The notes under the pieces are model-generated. The model was not told the DNA's origin. It saw only the letters and a program-made list of their open reading frames with translations, and did not search any database. A program made the translations under genes and the position numbers. Positions 38,701 through 48,100 of a stretch of DNA of 64,000 bases are shown here, in pieces. The stretch comes from Enoplolaimus lenunculus (lineage: Eukaryota > Nematoda > Enoplea > Enoplida > Thoracostomopsidae): contig JASANG010001286.1 of NCBI GenBank assembly GCA_030248215.1, positions 124,001-188,000 of the forward strand, read 5' to 3'. The first letter of the stretch is position 1; every line of letters begins with the position of its first letter.

Positions 38701-41700
38701 CTATCGATTGGGACTCAAAATGGGGTCCCCCTCTTATTACCCTCTTTCGGGTCACTACAGCACCAATTTTTTTCAATACGAACAAAACAGAAAAAACCAT
38801 TATATTATCCATTTTAAAACATTAACAATGCAGAATGAAACAAAATGTTTGAAAGCGGAATTCGATGGTAAATTGAACTGAATATAAACACTGCGAAATT
38901 TGAAGAAAGTAAATTTGTGAAAACTTTAATATTTAGAAAATCTCCAAACATTGATATAATATGACTTCTACTGCATGCTTATTACAAATGTTTCTACTCA
39001 TGTTACTGTTCGATACCGTCTCGTTTCCCGTCGCTTCCCGGTGGAACTTGCAATGCCTCGAGAATGAAAGCCTTTCGGCTTATTTTACCGCTGAGGCTAA
39101 CGATTTGTCTTAGACTTTGTTTTGCAATTATCCTTAAGTTATGCTAAGACTCTGAAATACGCTTAGACATAAAGATACGCCCTTAAATGTAAAATTGGCC
39201 AACAAATATGCCATCAGCAAATAACTCTACAAATTAGCACAGCTGAACTGCCGGTGTGTGAAACAATTAGCAATACGACGTTCGAGACGAGCAAACTAAC
39301 CTGGAAACCGTCCAGATAAAACCTTAAACTTTTCATCTGCGGCATTCCAGTGACTGTACAGCGAATCAAGATCGACGTTGAGTTGGAAATACTGTGTAAC
39401 GAGCATATCATAGTCTCTGACATGGGTCTTGTCCGTATCGCTATGTGAGGTGCGGTCAGCTGCGTTCGAAGCATCACGTTTTCGTTTTCGTCCAATTCTT
39501 GTCGAAGTGCCAGCCACAGATGAAGCTTCACTATCGAGTTTTTGTGGACTCGTGAAATCACCTGCAAAACAATCGAAAATATAAATATTTCCGCCCATGT
39601 TGCTTTGAGGGGCGTCCAGGTTTCTGGAGCGTCTATAAAAGAGTACGTTTAGCTTCTAGATTACATTTTTTTGCTCAGGCTTAGGCTTAGGAATACACTT
39701 CTGCAACGCTAAGTCTTAGGCTTAGGCTTAGGAACACGCTTAATCTACTGCTACGCCCCTAAAAGTAACATTGGCTAATATGTCAATAAAACAATTCAAG
39801 TTTAAAATCCACACGGATCATCGCACCAATAGAGGCGACAAGTTGTGTTAATACGGATCCGTATCCAGCACAACATCCTAGGGACGCAAAACAGTGTTGA
39901 AGACGGGCATTCAAGAGTTTTACTCTGATTGAAGCTGGTTTAAAATTTTCCTATGGGGAAGAACTTTTTAGGGGGGCTGAGCTCGTGACCCCTGTGGCTG
40001 CGAGACAAATTATAAACTGGTGCAAAAATGTGCCACCAGCGATGTGAGTAAAATAAGCATTTCAAGATTACATACTAACTGAATATTGCATACTGACTAT
40101 TATAGTAGAACTGTGATCATCTATATTAATTCCCCCACAACACAAAACTGTTCAATACAAAGAAAAAACTTCTTCAATTGGGTTCTCACGACGCTGCTGC
40201 CGTCCTAAAATCCACACAAGTTCAGGGAACCCTAAGCAGGTTGTGTAGGTGTCGACCCGGTCCAAAACCTGCCACACTAAGCAATTCATTTTTTGGAACG
40301 CAAAAAAATTCTGATAAAGTAATTTTAAACTGTGTTTTTAAGGTTTTAGTATGAGAACCGTCTAGTGCGAGGGGGAAGGGGCTTGGGAGAGGCAGCCCCC
40401 CGTTCATCCCATTCTGCTTAAGGCATTTCAAATTGGGGGTTCTGGGTGGAATTTTCCCTGAATGGAAGGTAAAACAGTGTTTCTACTACACTACGTACTC
40501 AGAGGTTCTATTGCAGAACACTCTTTGTCCTATATTGACAACACAATAAGAACTGAAAAGACACCCCCGCATTTCAGTCGTGTGGGTGGAAAATAAAAAC
40601 ACGTCAAACTGTGCTTAGTGCATGCAAACACTGGTGCTTGCAGATCACATCCTGAGCCAAGCGTAACCTTAGAATGAATTCGAAACAAACCCTATATCTA
40701 AGCCTATCCTTTAGTAAGTTTTACTAAGTCCAGAGATCGTTGTACCGGCTCCGGTATTCTTCATTGTCAGATATTTATTGCAAAAAAGTATACCATAACT
40801 CTATATTACACTATTATTTATGACCAAGATCACAACATTTGGTTACGAATTTTGTTCGAAATGATGTTTAAGACTATTGTAGAAACAAAACAAATTACAC
40901 ATTACTGCACGTAGTTCTAAAATAGCGTAATTAAGGTTAATTGTGTTGAAATTGTTCGTTAAATATAAGGTTTCGGTATTTTTTGGTATCCAGTTCAACT
41001 CTGAAACAAACATAATAAGGCAATTGTAAAATCAGTTAGGAAAGTTAGACTCAATCCAAGGATATTCAAAACAAAATAGGATTTTTTAATTTTCGATTAC
41101 AGCCTCGAAATGGACATTAAACCTAAGCACAGAAGTGAATTCGTAGGAGAAGAAGGCTTGGGGAGCATTCTTCCATCAGAACGTTTTTCATGATAAAATG
41201 GCAAGGTACCTACTTAGGTTACAAATTTTTGCCAGCCCCGCTGGAAAACGATCCGGCCTTGTTGTATACATGGGACCAAATTTTTGCTTTGTGCCACACC
41301 TGCGCCTAGCCAGTAGTTCACTTGCAAAAATGGTAATGTCCCTTCCTACCTAATAAATTTTGATATACTTCCGTGCAACGAAAATTGCACTTGGATTCTC
41401 GCACGTGACGCTTTTTCTGATATATATCCGGTACTGCAATTATCCGTTGAATCAAACGTATATTTGTCTTGTGTCAATAGCTTGAGCGATAATGCAAGGT
41501 TATACTTATTAATGTACTTTCAAAACTTAAAGTTTCGAACTCAACTGTATTTGGTGCTGGAGTCATTTATGCACTACAATTAGGGATAATTGACATTTAC
41601 GGACTCTAATTAGAGTTTAAGAACTCTATCCGCTTACGGATACTTATTAGGGATACGGACTCCTATTGATTACGACTCAAAATGGGGACCGCCCTCTTAT

Positions 41701-43856
41701 TACCCCCTCTTATTCGGGTCACTACAGTATACTATGTACCAGCCGTAGTGGGTCTACATTTATTGAGCGAAGCTCGAACACACTTAAGGAATTACGGTAA
41801 TATACAAATTTTGTCTTGTCAATTAAGCAAATATGCAAATTGCCTATTAGCTAACTATTCGATATCGATTTTAAAGGTTTGTAGACCACTTATTCAGGTT
41901 CCTCGCACCCGAAAACCCATTATCGCTGAAATTAAATTGCTTGTAACCCTAATAATTAGTGAAACGTTGTAAAAACACCTAACTTAGGCTTATCAATTAT
42001 GCTTATATGCAAATTATTTATTAGCTGACTACTCGATTATCGGTTTTAAAGGTTTGTAAGCAATTTATTCAGATTTCTAGCACCCAAAAACCCTTTAATG
42101 CTAAAGTTAGTTTGCTTCTAACTGTAATAATTAGTGGAATATTGTAGAAAGTCCTAATTTAGACTTAATTAATTATGCAAATTAGCCTCTAGCTGATAAA
42201 CGGCATAAAATTTTAAAACCCCAATGCAAGGTTAACACACCAGGATAATTGGCTTTCAAACAAAAAAAGTTTATCAAAATCGGTTCAGCCGTTCCTGAGA
42301 TTCGTTTCGGACGGACAGACAGACAGACGGACAGACGAACAGACGGACGGACGGACATCCACCTTTCAACCCCCAAGGGCAAAACATAAAACGCTTCGTG
42401 AAACTCCGACCTTTGCTCGGAGTTTCGCTTCGCTCAATTACATCTGAATCCGCACTGCCAAAGCATTAACTTAAAATGTCGGTAAAGGTCTCAACAAGAG
42501 CTTAAGCTTACATAATACGCGATAGTACAATTTGTAATCGTATTGTAAAAATGCCCAAGCAACCTGATGTGCGACTCCAATCCATACGTTGTTCCGTTTT
42601 CGGAATCTGAAACAAATACGCATTCATCTGAGCTAAAACATTAACGATACTCATGATGCGATCGAATATCCGGTCCCGGTATCTGGTATAAAACTACCGG
42701 ATACTGAACAGTTTCCTATTGCGGTCCAAAATTCCATAAAACTGTATTTAACATCTTGCAGATATTACCTTTCCGGGCATGTTTTTAACTCGAGAAATAA
42801 AATAAAAAAATTCAAGCTAACAATTTTGACAGTCTTCTTCTGTTATCCGCCCAACCGGCGTTTGCCCAGAAATGGTTTTATTTTGAAAATTTTTGCATAT
42901 TTGAGCTTGTCATGACTTCCTCTGATCATTGCTCACACCCAAATTTGAAGTTTTGAATAATTCGGTTTTTAAGGTCTCAAGGTTATTTTTTGTCAAAAAG
43001 TTACACAAGTTTTGCACCATTTTACGCAGTTTGCCTTGCAGAGCTGAGTCTAATGGCTTTAAACTTTCTCGATCAGACGTCTGGTTAACGAGTTATATTT
43101 CAAGTAATTGATTTGGTGCCATGTGAAATCGTTGGCAGTGCGCTAAATAGTTATTCGACTATAACCCGTTAACATATCGTTTGATTGCGCAAAGTTTAAC
43201 ACCATTCGACTCAGCTCTGCCGGCTTCGTCGAATGGTACATAACTTGTATACCACATTTTGACAAAAAATTACATTGGGACCGTAAAAATCGAATTTTCA
43301 AAACCTCAAATTTGGATGTAAAATGATCAGTTGAAGTCATGAGAAGCTGAAATATACAAAATACTTTCAAATTCTATTAGTTTTGGCCAATACGGCTTGA
43401 CGGGATTAACGGAAAAGACCCAAACGCGATTAGGTTCAGCGCTCTGCATTCGCTTGTACGAAAGATACACTACACGACGTTATACACTGCAAAAACTGGT
43501 GACTCAAATTGACTCTCTCCGAAATAGGCTCTACAGCACTACACAAGCTGAATCAAATTCTACTGCGCCAAAGTCAAACGTGCGGCTCAGTGAGTCAAAT
43601 TGAACACTGGCGGAGTCGAATTCGACTCAGTTTGTGTAGTCCCGTAGAGTCTATTTCGGACAGAGTCAAACTGACTCCCCATTTTGTGCAGTGTAGTATA
43701 CTAGCAAAATTTAAATAGTTTTGCTCCAACTCAGAGTTCAACAGTTTTAGCTTTATATTTCGCAGCCAACCTAAAACTTTGTCCGGCAGACAAGATAACG
43801 TCGAGATTCAGTTGTGTTTTGCTGACCGCTATTGCTCTCCAGTGTTCGTCATTCAT
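32634..43856 (-). CDS. OGG1: 8-oxoguanine DNA glycosylase/AP lyase
   Basis: OGG1 removes 8-oxoguanine opposite C and nicks the abasic site in base-excision repair, in nucleus and mitochondria. Eight exons are recognised: 43771-43856, 42564-42606, 39301-39561, 38101-38290, 36637-36759, 34978-35086, 33790-33934 and 32634-32728. Visible: N-terminal EHWRAIAVSKTQLNLDVILS with GQSFR, YFQLNVDLDSLYSHW, LRQDPVENLFAFICSTNNNI (the Asn-rich lesion-pocket motif), LGFGYRAKYI, the helix-hairpin-helix SGIGSK with the catalytic Lys at the exon end followed by VADCICLM, the catalytic Asp in VPVDTHVW, and the closing FGEYAGWAHDIIFCADL. About 350 residues are found (human 345). One exon of about 50-60 bp, expected to cover the human VWTLTQTEEQLHCTVYRG segment, was not located between 39562 and 42563. 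An acidic/basic insertion with GRKRKR follows it. Confidence 0.95.
32920..33110 (-). repeat. tRNA-derived repeat, copy 1
   Basis: The minus strand carries TAGCTGAGTGG and GTTCGAATCC boxes about 45 bp apart. The unit, including CGTATACATAGT and GTTTAACAATTG tails, recurs inverted at 46195-46405, so it is a dispersed repeat rather than a tRNA gene. It sits downstream (32.9 kb) inside an OGG1 intron. Confidence 0.5.
33302..33582. mobile_element. GGCC-family MITE, perfect 8-bp target duplication
   Basis: GGCCCATGTAAAGATCAGGG left, TATTCTTTACATTGTCC right, TTTTCTGT on both sides; interior GCTTAGGCTTACGGTTTAGG words. In an OGG1 intron. Confidence 0.9.
33790..33934 (-). CDS. OGG1: OGG1 exon, catalytic Asp
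   Basis: VADCICLMSLDKTCAVPVDT then HVWQMTTKLY and on to YKQI. The Asp in VPVDTHVW matches human Asp268. The acceptor TTTTATAG lies 9 bp from the end of a foldback transposon, so the branch-point region is probably inside the transposon. Confidence 0.95.
33946..34510. mobile_element. Foldback element touching an OGG1 splice site
   Basis: Two arms of about 250 bp (GATGCAGCTTGCTGACATGG and CAATCAGACGATTGATTGAC mirrored on the right) around a centre near 34170. Starts TAGGGTCTTTTCCGTTATC, 9 bp beyond the acceptor of the OGG1 exon at 33790-33934. Confidence 0.75.
34646..34825. mobile_element. GGCC-family MITE, perfect 8-bp target duplication
   Basis: GGCCGATGTATATATAGAAC left, TCTGTTCTATACATGGACC right, TAAGGTTT on both sides; interior GCTTGGGCTTAGGCTTAG. 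Confidence 0.88.
34978..35086 (-). CDS. OGG1: OGG1 exon, helix-hairpin-helix with catalytic Lys
   Basis: RLHELGGKRWLENLRVQASY then EDAHKQLQTLSGIGSK. The terminal Lys corresponds to human Lys249, the Schiff-base nucleophile. Donor AAA|GTAGGT, phase 0. Confidence 0.95.
35738..35852. mobile_element. CAGGGTTCCAACGG repeat
   Basis: GCAGGGTTCCAACGGAATTT left and GTTTCGGCTGCCCTG right, with GATTCCGGCTAAAATTTCG words. Related copies at 36.24-36.60, 43.92 and 47.78-48.01 kb. Confidence 0.55.
36094..36165 (-). tRNA. tRNA-Thr(GGT)-like sequence, probably a pseudogene
   Basis: 72 nt fold as a cloverleaf: acceptor stem GGCTGCG/CGCATCC 6 of 7 pairs, D stem GCTC/GAGC perfect with loop AGTGGTTA, anticodon arm GCGAA-CCGGTAA-TCCGT 4 of 5 pairs, T arm GCGGG-TTCGAGC-CCCAC 4 of 5. 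The anticodon position reads GGT but base 33 is C, not T. It lies in an OGG1 intron on the same strand. The mismatch in every arm but one and the missing U33 argue for a pseudogene or a SINE head. Confidence 0.5.
36240..36598. mobile_element. GATTCCG-word element
   Basis: Arrays of GATTCCGATTCCGCTTCCGA with AAAAAATTTGATTCC, including an internal 115-bp direct repeat (36368-36440 and 36478-36555). Ends TTCCAATTGCAACCCTG. It ends about 40 bp from the OGG1 exon at 36637. Frames here are repeat products. Confidence 0.65.
36637..36759 (-). CDS. OGG1: OGG1 exon, LGFGYRAKYI
   Basis: VFYDFPTIESLSKSDVEQKL and IDLGFGYRAKYINKAA, matching human FPSLQALA and LGLGYRARYV. The donor after GCAAA (GTACGC) is chosen because its phase 2 joins the next exon as AAKRLHELGG. 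Confidence 0.93.
36879..36998. mobile_element. MITE, CACTGCAAAAAATGGTGAG family, copy 2
   Basis: CACTGCAAAAAATGGTGAGT left, GACTCACCATTTTTTACAGT right; 120 bp with 5' TA. Confidence 0.8.
37085..37263. mobile_element. MITE, CAATGGCGGATCC family, copy 1
   Basis: CAATGGCGGATCCA and TGGATCCGCCACTG ends, perfect 8-bp duplication CTTATCTG. Nearly identical to the copy at 49660-49834 apart from C-run lengths. hAT-type. Confidence 0.92.
37451..37883. mobile_element. TA-target MITE, copy 4
   Basis: CTGAAGTGACCCGAACAGAA left, CTTATTCGGATGACTACAG right, TA flanks; 433 bp, in an OGG1 intron. Confidence 0.85.
38101..38290 (-). CDS. OGG1: OGG1 exon, lesion-pocket motif
   Basis: GIRILRQDPVENLFAFICST then NNNIRRIGTMVEKLC: the Asn triplet that contacts the estranged cytosine and phosphate in the family. 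Phase 1 in, phase 2 out (GGAAG|GTACGT). A MITE ends 28 bp before its acceptor. Confidence 0.95.
38319..38760. mobile_element. TA-target MITE, copy 5
   Basis: CTGTAGTGACCCAAATATAA left, CTTTCGGGTCACTACAG right, TA left and CA right. Lies 28 bp from the acceptor of the OGG1 exon at 38101-38290. Confidence 0.85.
39301..39561 (-). CDS. OGG1: OGG1 exon with NLS-like insertion
   Basis: 86 codons plus partial codons, acceptor TTTTGCAG, donor CCAG|GTTAGT, phase 1 both sides. The second half (MLVTQYFQLNVDLDSLYSHW) is clearly OGG1. The first half is a hydrophilic stretch with RIGRKRKRD, much longer than in human OGG1. Confidence 0.92.
39592..39776. mobile_element. GGCC-family MITE
   Basis: CGCCCATGTTGCTTTGAGGG left, CCCTAAAAGTAACATTGGCT right, flanks AATATTTC and AATATGTC (7 of 8). 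Interior CAGGCTTAGGCTTAGGAA. Lies 28 bp from the acceptor of the OGG1 exon at 39301-39561. Confidence 0.82.
39840..40620. other. Repeat-like intronic stretch, family unknown
   Basis: CCACACTAAGCAATTCATT and GGGAAGGGGCTTGGGAG blocks recur at 58.2-58.4 kb, so part of this is a dispersed repeat. No coding signal. The missing OGG1 exon may lie here or further 5'. Confidence 0.4.
41230..41280. mobile_element. Single end of a GGCC-family MITE
   Basis: GGAAAACGATCCGGCCTTGT then TGTATACATGGGACC, the same terminus as at 34646 and 58523. The other end was not found. Confidence 0.5.
41418..41727. mobile_element. TA-target MITE, copy 6, left-truncated
   Basis: From the ATCCGGTACTGCAATTATCC core to CTTATTCGGGTCACTACAG and TA. 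Confidence 0.8.
41728..42445. repeat. GAGCGAAGC/TTAGCTAAT repeat, copy 2
   Basis: Three diverged units of about 150 bp (GCAAATTGCCTATTAGCTAA; TTCCTCGCACCCGAAAACCC) and an ACGGACAGACAG tract, closing with GAGTTTCGCTTCGCTCAA. It abuts the MITE to its left. Confidence 0.7.
42564..42606 (-). CDS. OGG1: OGG1 exon 2 (43-nt microexon)
   Basis: Reads R-FRKRNNVWIGVAHQ between TTTGTTTCAG and CAG|GTTGCT, phase 2 in and 0 out. It matches the SFRW..W.GV part of human OGG1. A CAGCCGTAGTGGG-type repeat lies a little over 100 bp away. Confidence 0.8.
42830..43421. mobile_element. Foldback element, second copy
   Basis: Arms mirror each other around about 43120 (CTTTAAACTTTCTCGATCAG versus TGATTGCGCAAAGTTTAAC) and end GGATTAACGGAAAAGACCC. 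Same family as 33.95 kb. Confidence 0.7.
43485..43693. mobile_element. MITE, CACTGCAAAAAATGGTGAG family, copy 3
   Basis: CACTGCAAAAACTGGTGACT left, GACTCCCCATTTTGTGCAGTG right, TA flanks. Close to OGG1 exon 1. Confidence 0.8.
43771..43856 (-). CDS. OGG1: OGG1 exon 1
   Basis: Starts at ATG 43856 (MNDEHWRAIAVSKTQLNLDV) and ends in GQSFR split by a phase-2 intron (TTTTAG|GTTGGC). The frame stays open upstream of this ATG, so a longer N terminus or an upstream exon is possible. No clear mitochondrial presequence is seen. Confidence 0.85.
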
Positions 43857-44189
43857 TAATGACAGTATTCTGGATAAATATGCTAAAATATAGACAAAAA
43901 TATAATATTTTCCAGGGTTCCAACCGGAACTAAATTTTGTCGGAAGCGGAATTGGAATCAAATTTTTCTGTCGGAACCGGGATCTGAATCGGAATAAAGT
44001 TTTAGTATAAATTCTGTTAAAAAATTTAAGGTGTATGACTTTTAACTTTTGTTGCAGTATGCCTGTTTCCGTTACTGTTCACAGTTTCAGTAAATATTGT
44101 TTATATAGCTGACGGAATACACGTAACAACTCGGAAAATTTACTAAGAAAAAACAAACAGAACAATTGCAAATGAAAGAAACAAAACTA

Positions 44190-44662
44190 AACAAGCAAAA
44201 TGGATTTTTGGTGCGAGGAATTTGAATAAATAGTTTACAAACATCCAAAATCGATAATTGAATAGTTAGCTAATAGCTAATTTGCATATTAGCTTAATTG
44301 ACAAGACAAAACTAGGACTTTTTAAATTATTTCAATAATTATTAGGGCTTACTGTAGGTTTTTGGGTGCGAAGAATTTGAATGAATTGTTTACAAACCTC
44401 CAAAACCGATAATTGAATAGTTAGCTAATAACTAATTTGCATATTAGCTTAATTGACAAAACAAAATTAGGACTTTTTAATTTATTCCAAAAATTATTAG
44501 AGTGGCTAAAGGGTTTTTGGATGCGAGGAATTTGAATAAATAGTTTACAAATATCCAAAACCGATAATTGAATAGTTAGCTAATAGCTAATTTGCATATT
44601 AGCATAATTGCTTACGTGCGTTCGAGCTTCGCTCCATAAATGTAGTCCCACTACGACTGGTA
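44190..44662. repeat. GAGCGAAGC/TTAGCTAAT repeat, copy 3 (three tandem units)
   Basis: GAATAAATAGTTTACAAACA and AATAGTTAGCTAATAGCTAA recur at 44.22, 44.38 and 44.53 kb, a period near 155 bp, then TTCGAGCTTCGCTCCATAAA. Confidence 0.8.
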
Positions 44663-44689
44663 TTCAAGTTGCATTACAATAAGCAGAGG

Positions 44690-45465
44690 CGCAGCCAAAG
44701 TTGTGGAAAGGGTGACGGTGATTACCGTTCTTTAAATATGACGAATCAGGGACTTCAAATCCTATGCACAACTTCCGATATAGAGTTGACCATGAGCAAC
44801 TCAGCGCAGCGCCGGCTTAAAGGAGAACCCCCGGGGGTCCGCGCCATGGGCCTCCCACTGAAAGAGGGCCTCACACCAACAGAAACCCGACGACAGATTT
44901 CAATGGATAACAAGCCATCAAAAATTTTTTTCGCGAAACACGAAGTATAGAGCTGTGAACCATTTTTTGGCTACCACTTTCGGACCTGTTTGGGGCGGCG
45001 ACTATTCTTATACTAACGCCGACCTTGCCACTAAGCAGAGCCGAAGCAGCCGCCCCCCATACCTTCCCCAAACGTTACAAAAGTTTTTCGGACTTCCCTT
45101 ATTTTATGGTTTCTATAAAGTTGGGACCGGGCATCTAAGCCTTCGCCAACGATTCCTTGGGATCCCCAACTTTTCATGATGCGATGGAAAGTTGCGTAGT
45201 CAGATTAGTTGTATTCACGACAGAAACTCCGCTCTCGGACCTAGAGTGTACTTGCATTTACAATCCTTATATGTCATGTACTGGGCTATTTTAGGCCGGT
45301 TTTTGTTAAGCAGCCAGACAACATCCAGCCAGCTGCAAGCCGGCCTGCCAGACCACTGCTGGACTACACTGCGTAAGTTACGATAGTAAGAGACTCGTAT
45401 CCTCGCGTATTCCTGCTCGTGCATAAAACCCCTGGGCCACCGAAGTAGGGTAACTACTCACACCA
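44690..45465. other. Unassigned intergenic stretch
   Basis: No tandem words and no convincing exon. GGGCGGCGACT and CCCCAAACG-rich parts suggest an old dispersed repeat. I see nothing specific. Confidence 0.3.
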
Positions 45466-46060
45466 GGGTGGGTGGCAACAAAGCTTCAGATTCGAATTCG
45501 GGAAAAATTAGCGATTCAGATTCGCATCCGGTTTCTGTTCCGAAAAAACCGAATCCAAAAGCCAAATCCAAAAATGTTTGGCAATACTTTTTTCATTTTT
45601 AAACAACACAATATTAAGCAAATTGTTATAAAATCAATATTTTTATATCAGGTCACAAATCTCAGACCTGAGGTCGGGCTCGAGATAATATACCAGCGTT
45701 TAAAGTTATGCGGCTGGCATTGCGTTGATATTCTGAAACAAATTATAGATATATCAGAAATTCGCAACATGCAAGATTCAGATTCACATTCGGCAAATTA
45801 GCAATGAATTCGGATTCGGGTTCCGATTCGGTTAAATCATAGGATTCGGTGTCAACTTTACACAACAGGTCGAATCCAAAAGATGGGTGTGCGTGTGTTG
45901 AAAGAAACTTTTCACATTCTTGGACTTCAGAAAATTTTTAGACTTCTGCGGAATCATAAGTGACTTCTCTAAGTGCAAATTTAGAAAATGCTTGGGCCGT
46001 AAATTTTGCTTCGTCCATTTCGTACAATTTTTTTCATTAAAATGTATCACGTTAAGCTCT
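45466..46060. repeat. GATTCGGATTCGG-word repeat
   Basis: CAGATTCGAATTCGGG and CAGATTCGCATCCGG at the left, GAATTCGGATTCGGGTTCCG at 45806-45835. Ends are worn. Frames here are not genes. Confidence 0.5.
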
Positions 46061-46194
46061 GGTGTATAAAATAATAACGGTTAATAAAAGGAAATACGAG
46101 ACATAAGGGTTTCGGGCCTCCTACTAACATGGGCGCTAGGCCTCCCACCACCTTAATCCAGCCCTGACTCAGCGCAATATGTATACGTTTAAAT

Positions 46195-46405
46195 AATACA
46201 TAGTACACAGTGTTTAACAATTACAACACGTATACACAGTAATAAATCACCACAAGACGTGGCAGCCTCTCGGACGCGAGCGTCAAGCTTCTGTAGCAAG
46301 AGTTGAAATGTTAAACACTCTCACTTCTATCGCGGGGGTCGAATCTTAGCATCAAAGTAGGTCCCAGATAAAATAGAAATATTCAAGTGAGAAAGGGTTA
46401 AATCA
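46195..46405 (+). repeat. tRNA-derived repeat, copy 2 (inverted to 32.9 kb)
   Basis: Shares the GTGTTTAACAATT, ACACGTATACA, AATCACCACAAG and GCGTCAAGCTTCT segments with 32.92-33.11 kb in opposite orientation, including the TCTCAC flank. Confidence 0.5.
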
Positions 46406-46924
46406 AAGATTTTTAAAGAGTCGCCAAGCTTCAAAAATCTCCTGTGCTCTAAAAGCTTTCGTGCCCCCCTTGACTATGCAATTATTGTACAATCAAAAAT
46501 AGTTCAGAGGTGACAGTTTTGCAACTCTCAAGTTTGTTTTCGAAACTCCAAACTAGAAATTTGCTGCTTAGAAACGACAAAAATTTTTAGTAGCAAAAAG
46601 CTGGCAAACGAGAACTATTCGATTGTCTAGAAATCATACGCTTTAATTTGAGTACAAATGTATCAAGCATTTATTGTTTCCCACACCTTATAATATTAAT
46701 GCTCAGCGCATTTGTGCTCTTGTCAAATAAGCCGAACTTTTTTCAACTTCTACAGCTTTTAAAATAAATTTAAAATGTTTCGAACAGTCTTAATTTTTGA
46801 AGAACACAAATTTTTCACACCAGTCAGGCGACTAATATCTATAATTGGTGTGTTTCTATCTCGCTCGACTATGTCAATGGAAGTTGGTGGTTCATTTATA
46901 TAACTTAGATTTGTATTGCTATTA

Positions 46925-47475
46925 CAAATAATAGTTGTGGTATGGTGTGGGTACAATAGTTCGGGGTATGGTGTGAGTACAATAGTTGGGGGGCAGGGTG
47001 CAACCGGAATTACAATTTACCGGAACCGGAACCGGAATTTGAAAATTTTACCGGAACCGGAACCGGAAAATGAAAAATGCATTTCACCAAAAATTTCATT
47101 TTCTTATTTTTTGCTCTATTATTTGTGAAATAACCTTAGTCGAACATAGGTATTTATTTTATTTGCTGTATTTTAGAGTTTCATCATCGACTGAAGTGAA
47201 ATCCACCATCAATGGCTTATATTCGGAGTACAAGTGGCTGTCAAAAGAGATTCTTAAAAATTAGCAAAGTTAAGAAAACGGCCAAATTATAATACCGGAA
47301 TTTTTAAATCCGGTAAAAATTTACCGGAACCGGAACCGGAACCGGGAGGTGAAAAATTGCCGGAACCGGAACCGGAATTCCGGTTGCACCCTGTTGGGGG
47401 GTATGGTGTGGGTACCATAGTTGGGGGATATGGTGTGGGTGCAATAGTTGGGGGTATGGTGTGGGTACAAAAGTT
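46925..47475 (+). repeat. GGTATGGTGTGGGTACAATA minisatellite split by a MITE
   Basis: Units of about 26 bp lie on both sides (46925-46993 and 47394-47470) of the hAT-like insertion at 46994-47393. Confidence 0.8.
46994..47393. mobile_element. hAT-like MITE, CAGGGTGCAACCGG family, best copy
   Basis: Exactly 400 bp, CAGGGTGCAACCGGAATTAC and CCGGAATTCCGGTTGCACCC-TG ends, 8-bp duplication TTGGGGGG. Runs of CCGGAACCGGAACCGG next to both ends. Confidence 0.92.
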
Positions 47476-47774
47476 TTGCATGTGGTAGCATTTAAGTGCA
47501 GATGCTTGGATTCTTTCAGGAGTGGCGACTTTACAAACCCATCAAATTTTAGGGTTAAAATATATCTTGCACCATGGTAAATATTGAATCTGAATCGCAC
47601 TCGCCGAGTTAAACCTCGCACCTGATAAGACAGGCAAGAAAAATTGTAAATAACCAATGGTTGGAGTAATGCTCTTTCACCCCCCCCCTCGTGCTTCCCA
47701 ACCCGATCCCTTATTTACCACCTGGTTCTCCGATTTGGAATATTCCGGTGCAAATGTTTTAATTTTTACATCGC

Positions 47775-48008
47775 TTATTGCTGGGTTCCATCGCAATTCG
47801 GATTCCGGCTAAAATTCCGGCAAAATTTGACTTCCGATTCCGATTCCGGCTGACTGCTGTTCCGATGCCGGAATTCTGATTTTTCGGTTATGAGTTTTTA
47901 AGATCATTGAAAATTCCGATTCCGATTCCGATTCCGGTTCCGACTGAAACATTTGATTCCGATTCCGATTCCGGTTCCGACAAAATCTAGTTCCGATTGG
48001 AACCCTGG
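47775..48008. mobile_element. CAGGGTTCCAACGG-type repeat
   Basis: GGGTTCCATCGCAATTCGGA left, TAGTTCCGATTGGAACCCTGG right, GATTCCGATTCCGATTCCG inside. Confidence 0.6.
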
Positions 48009-48100
48009 CTTATTGCAATTATTCGGGATTGTGCTAGTTTTGATATTTAAAAATGTACTGTTTGTGTCTAAAATTTGCTACTTATGAAGATCGTCAATGC

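Noticed and set aside
40222-40431. 69-codon minus-strand frame in an OGG1 intron
   Set aside because: Part of a dispersed repeat also present near 58.3 kb.
41280-41305. GTGTGGCACAAAGC after CAG (minus) as the missing OGG1 exon
   Set aside because: It starts like the expected VW but then runs into a GGCC-family MITE end, and the following residues do not match OGG1.
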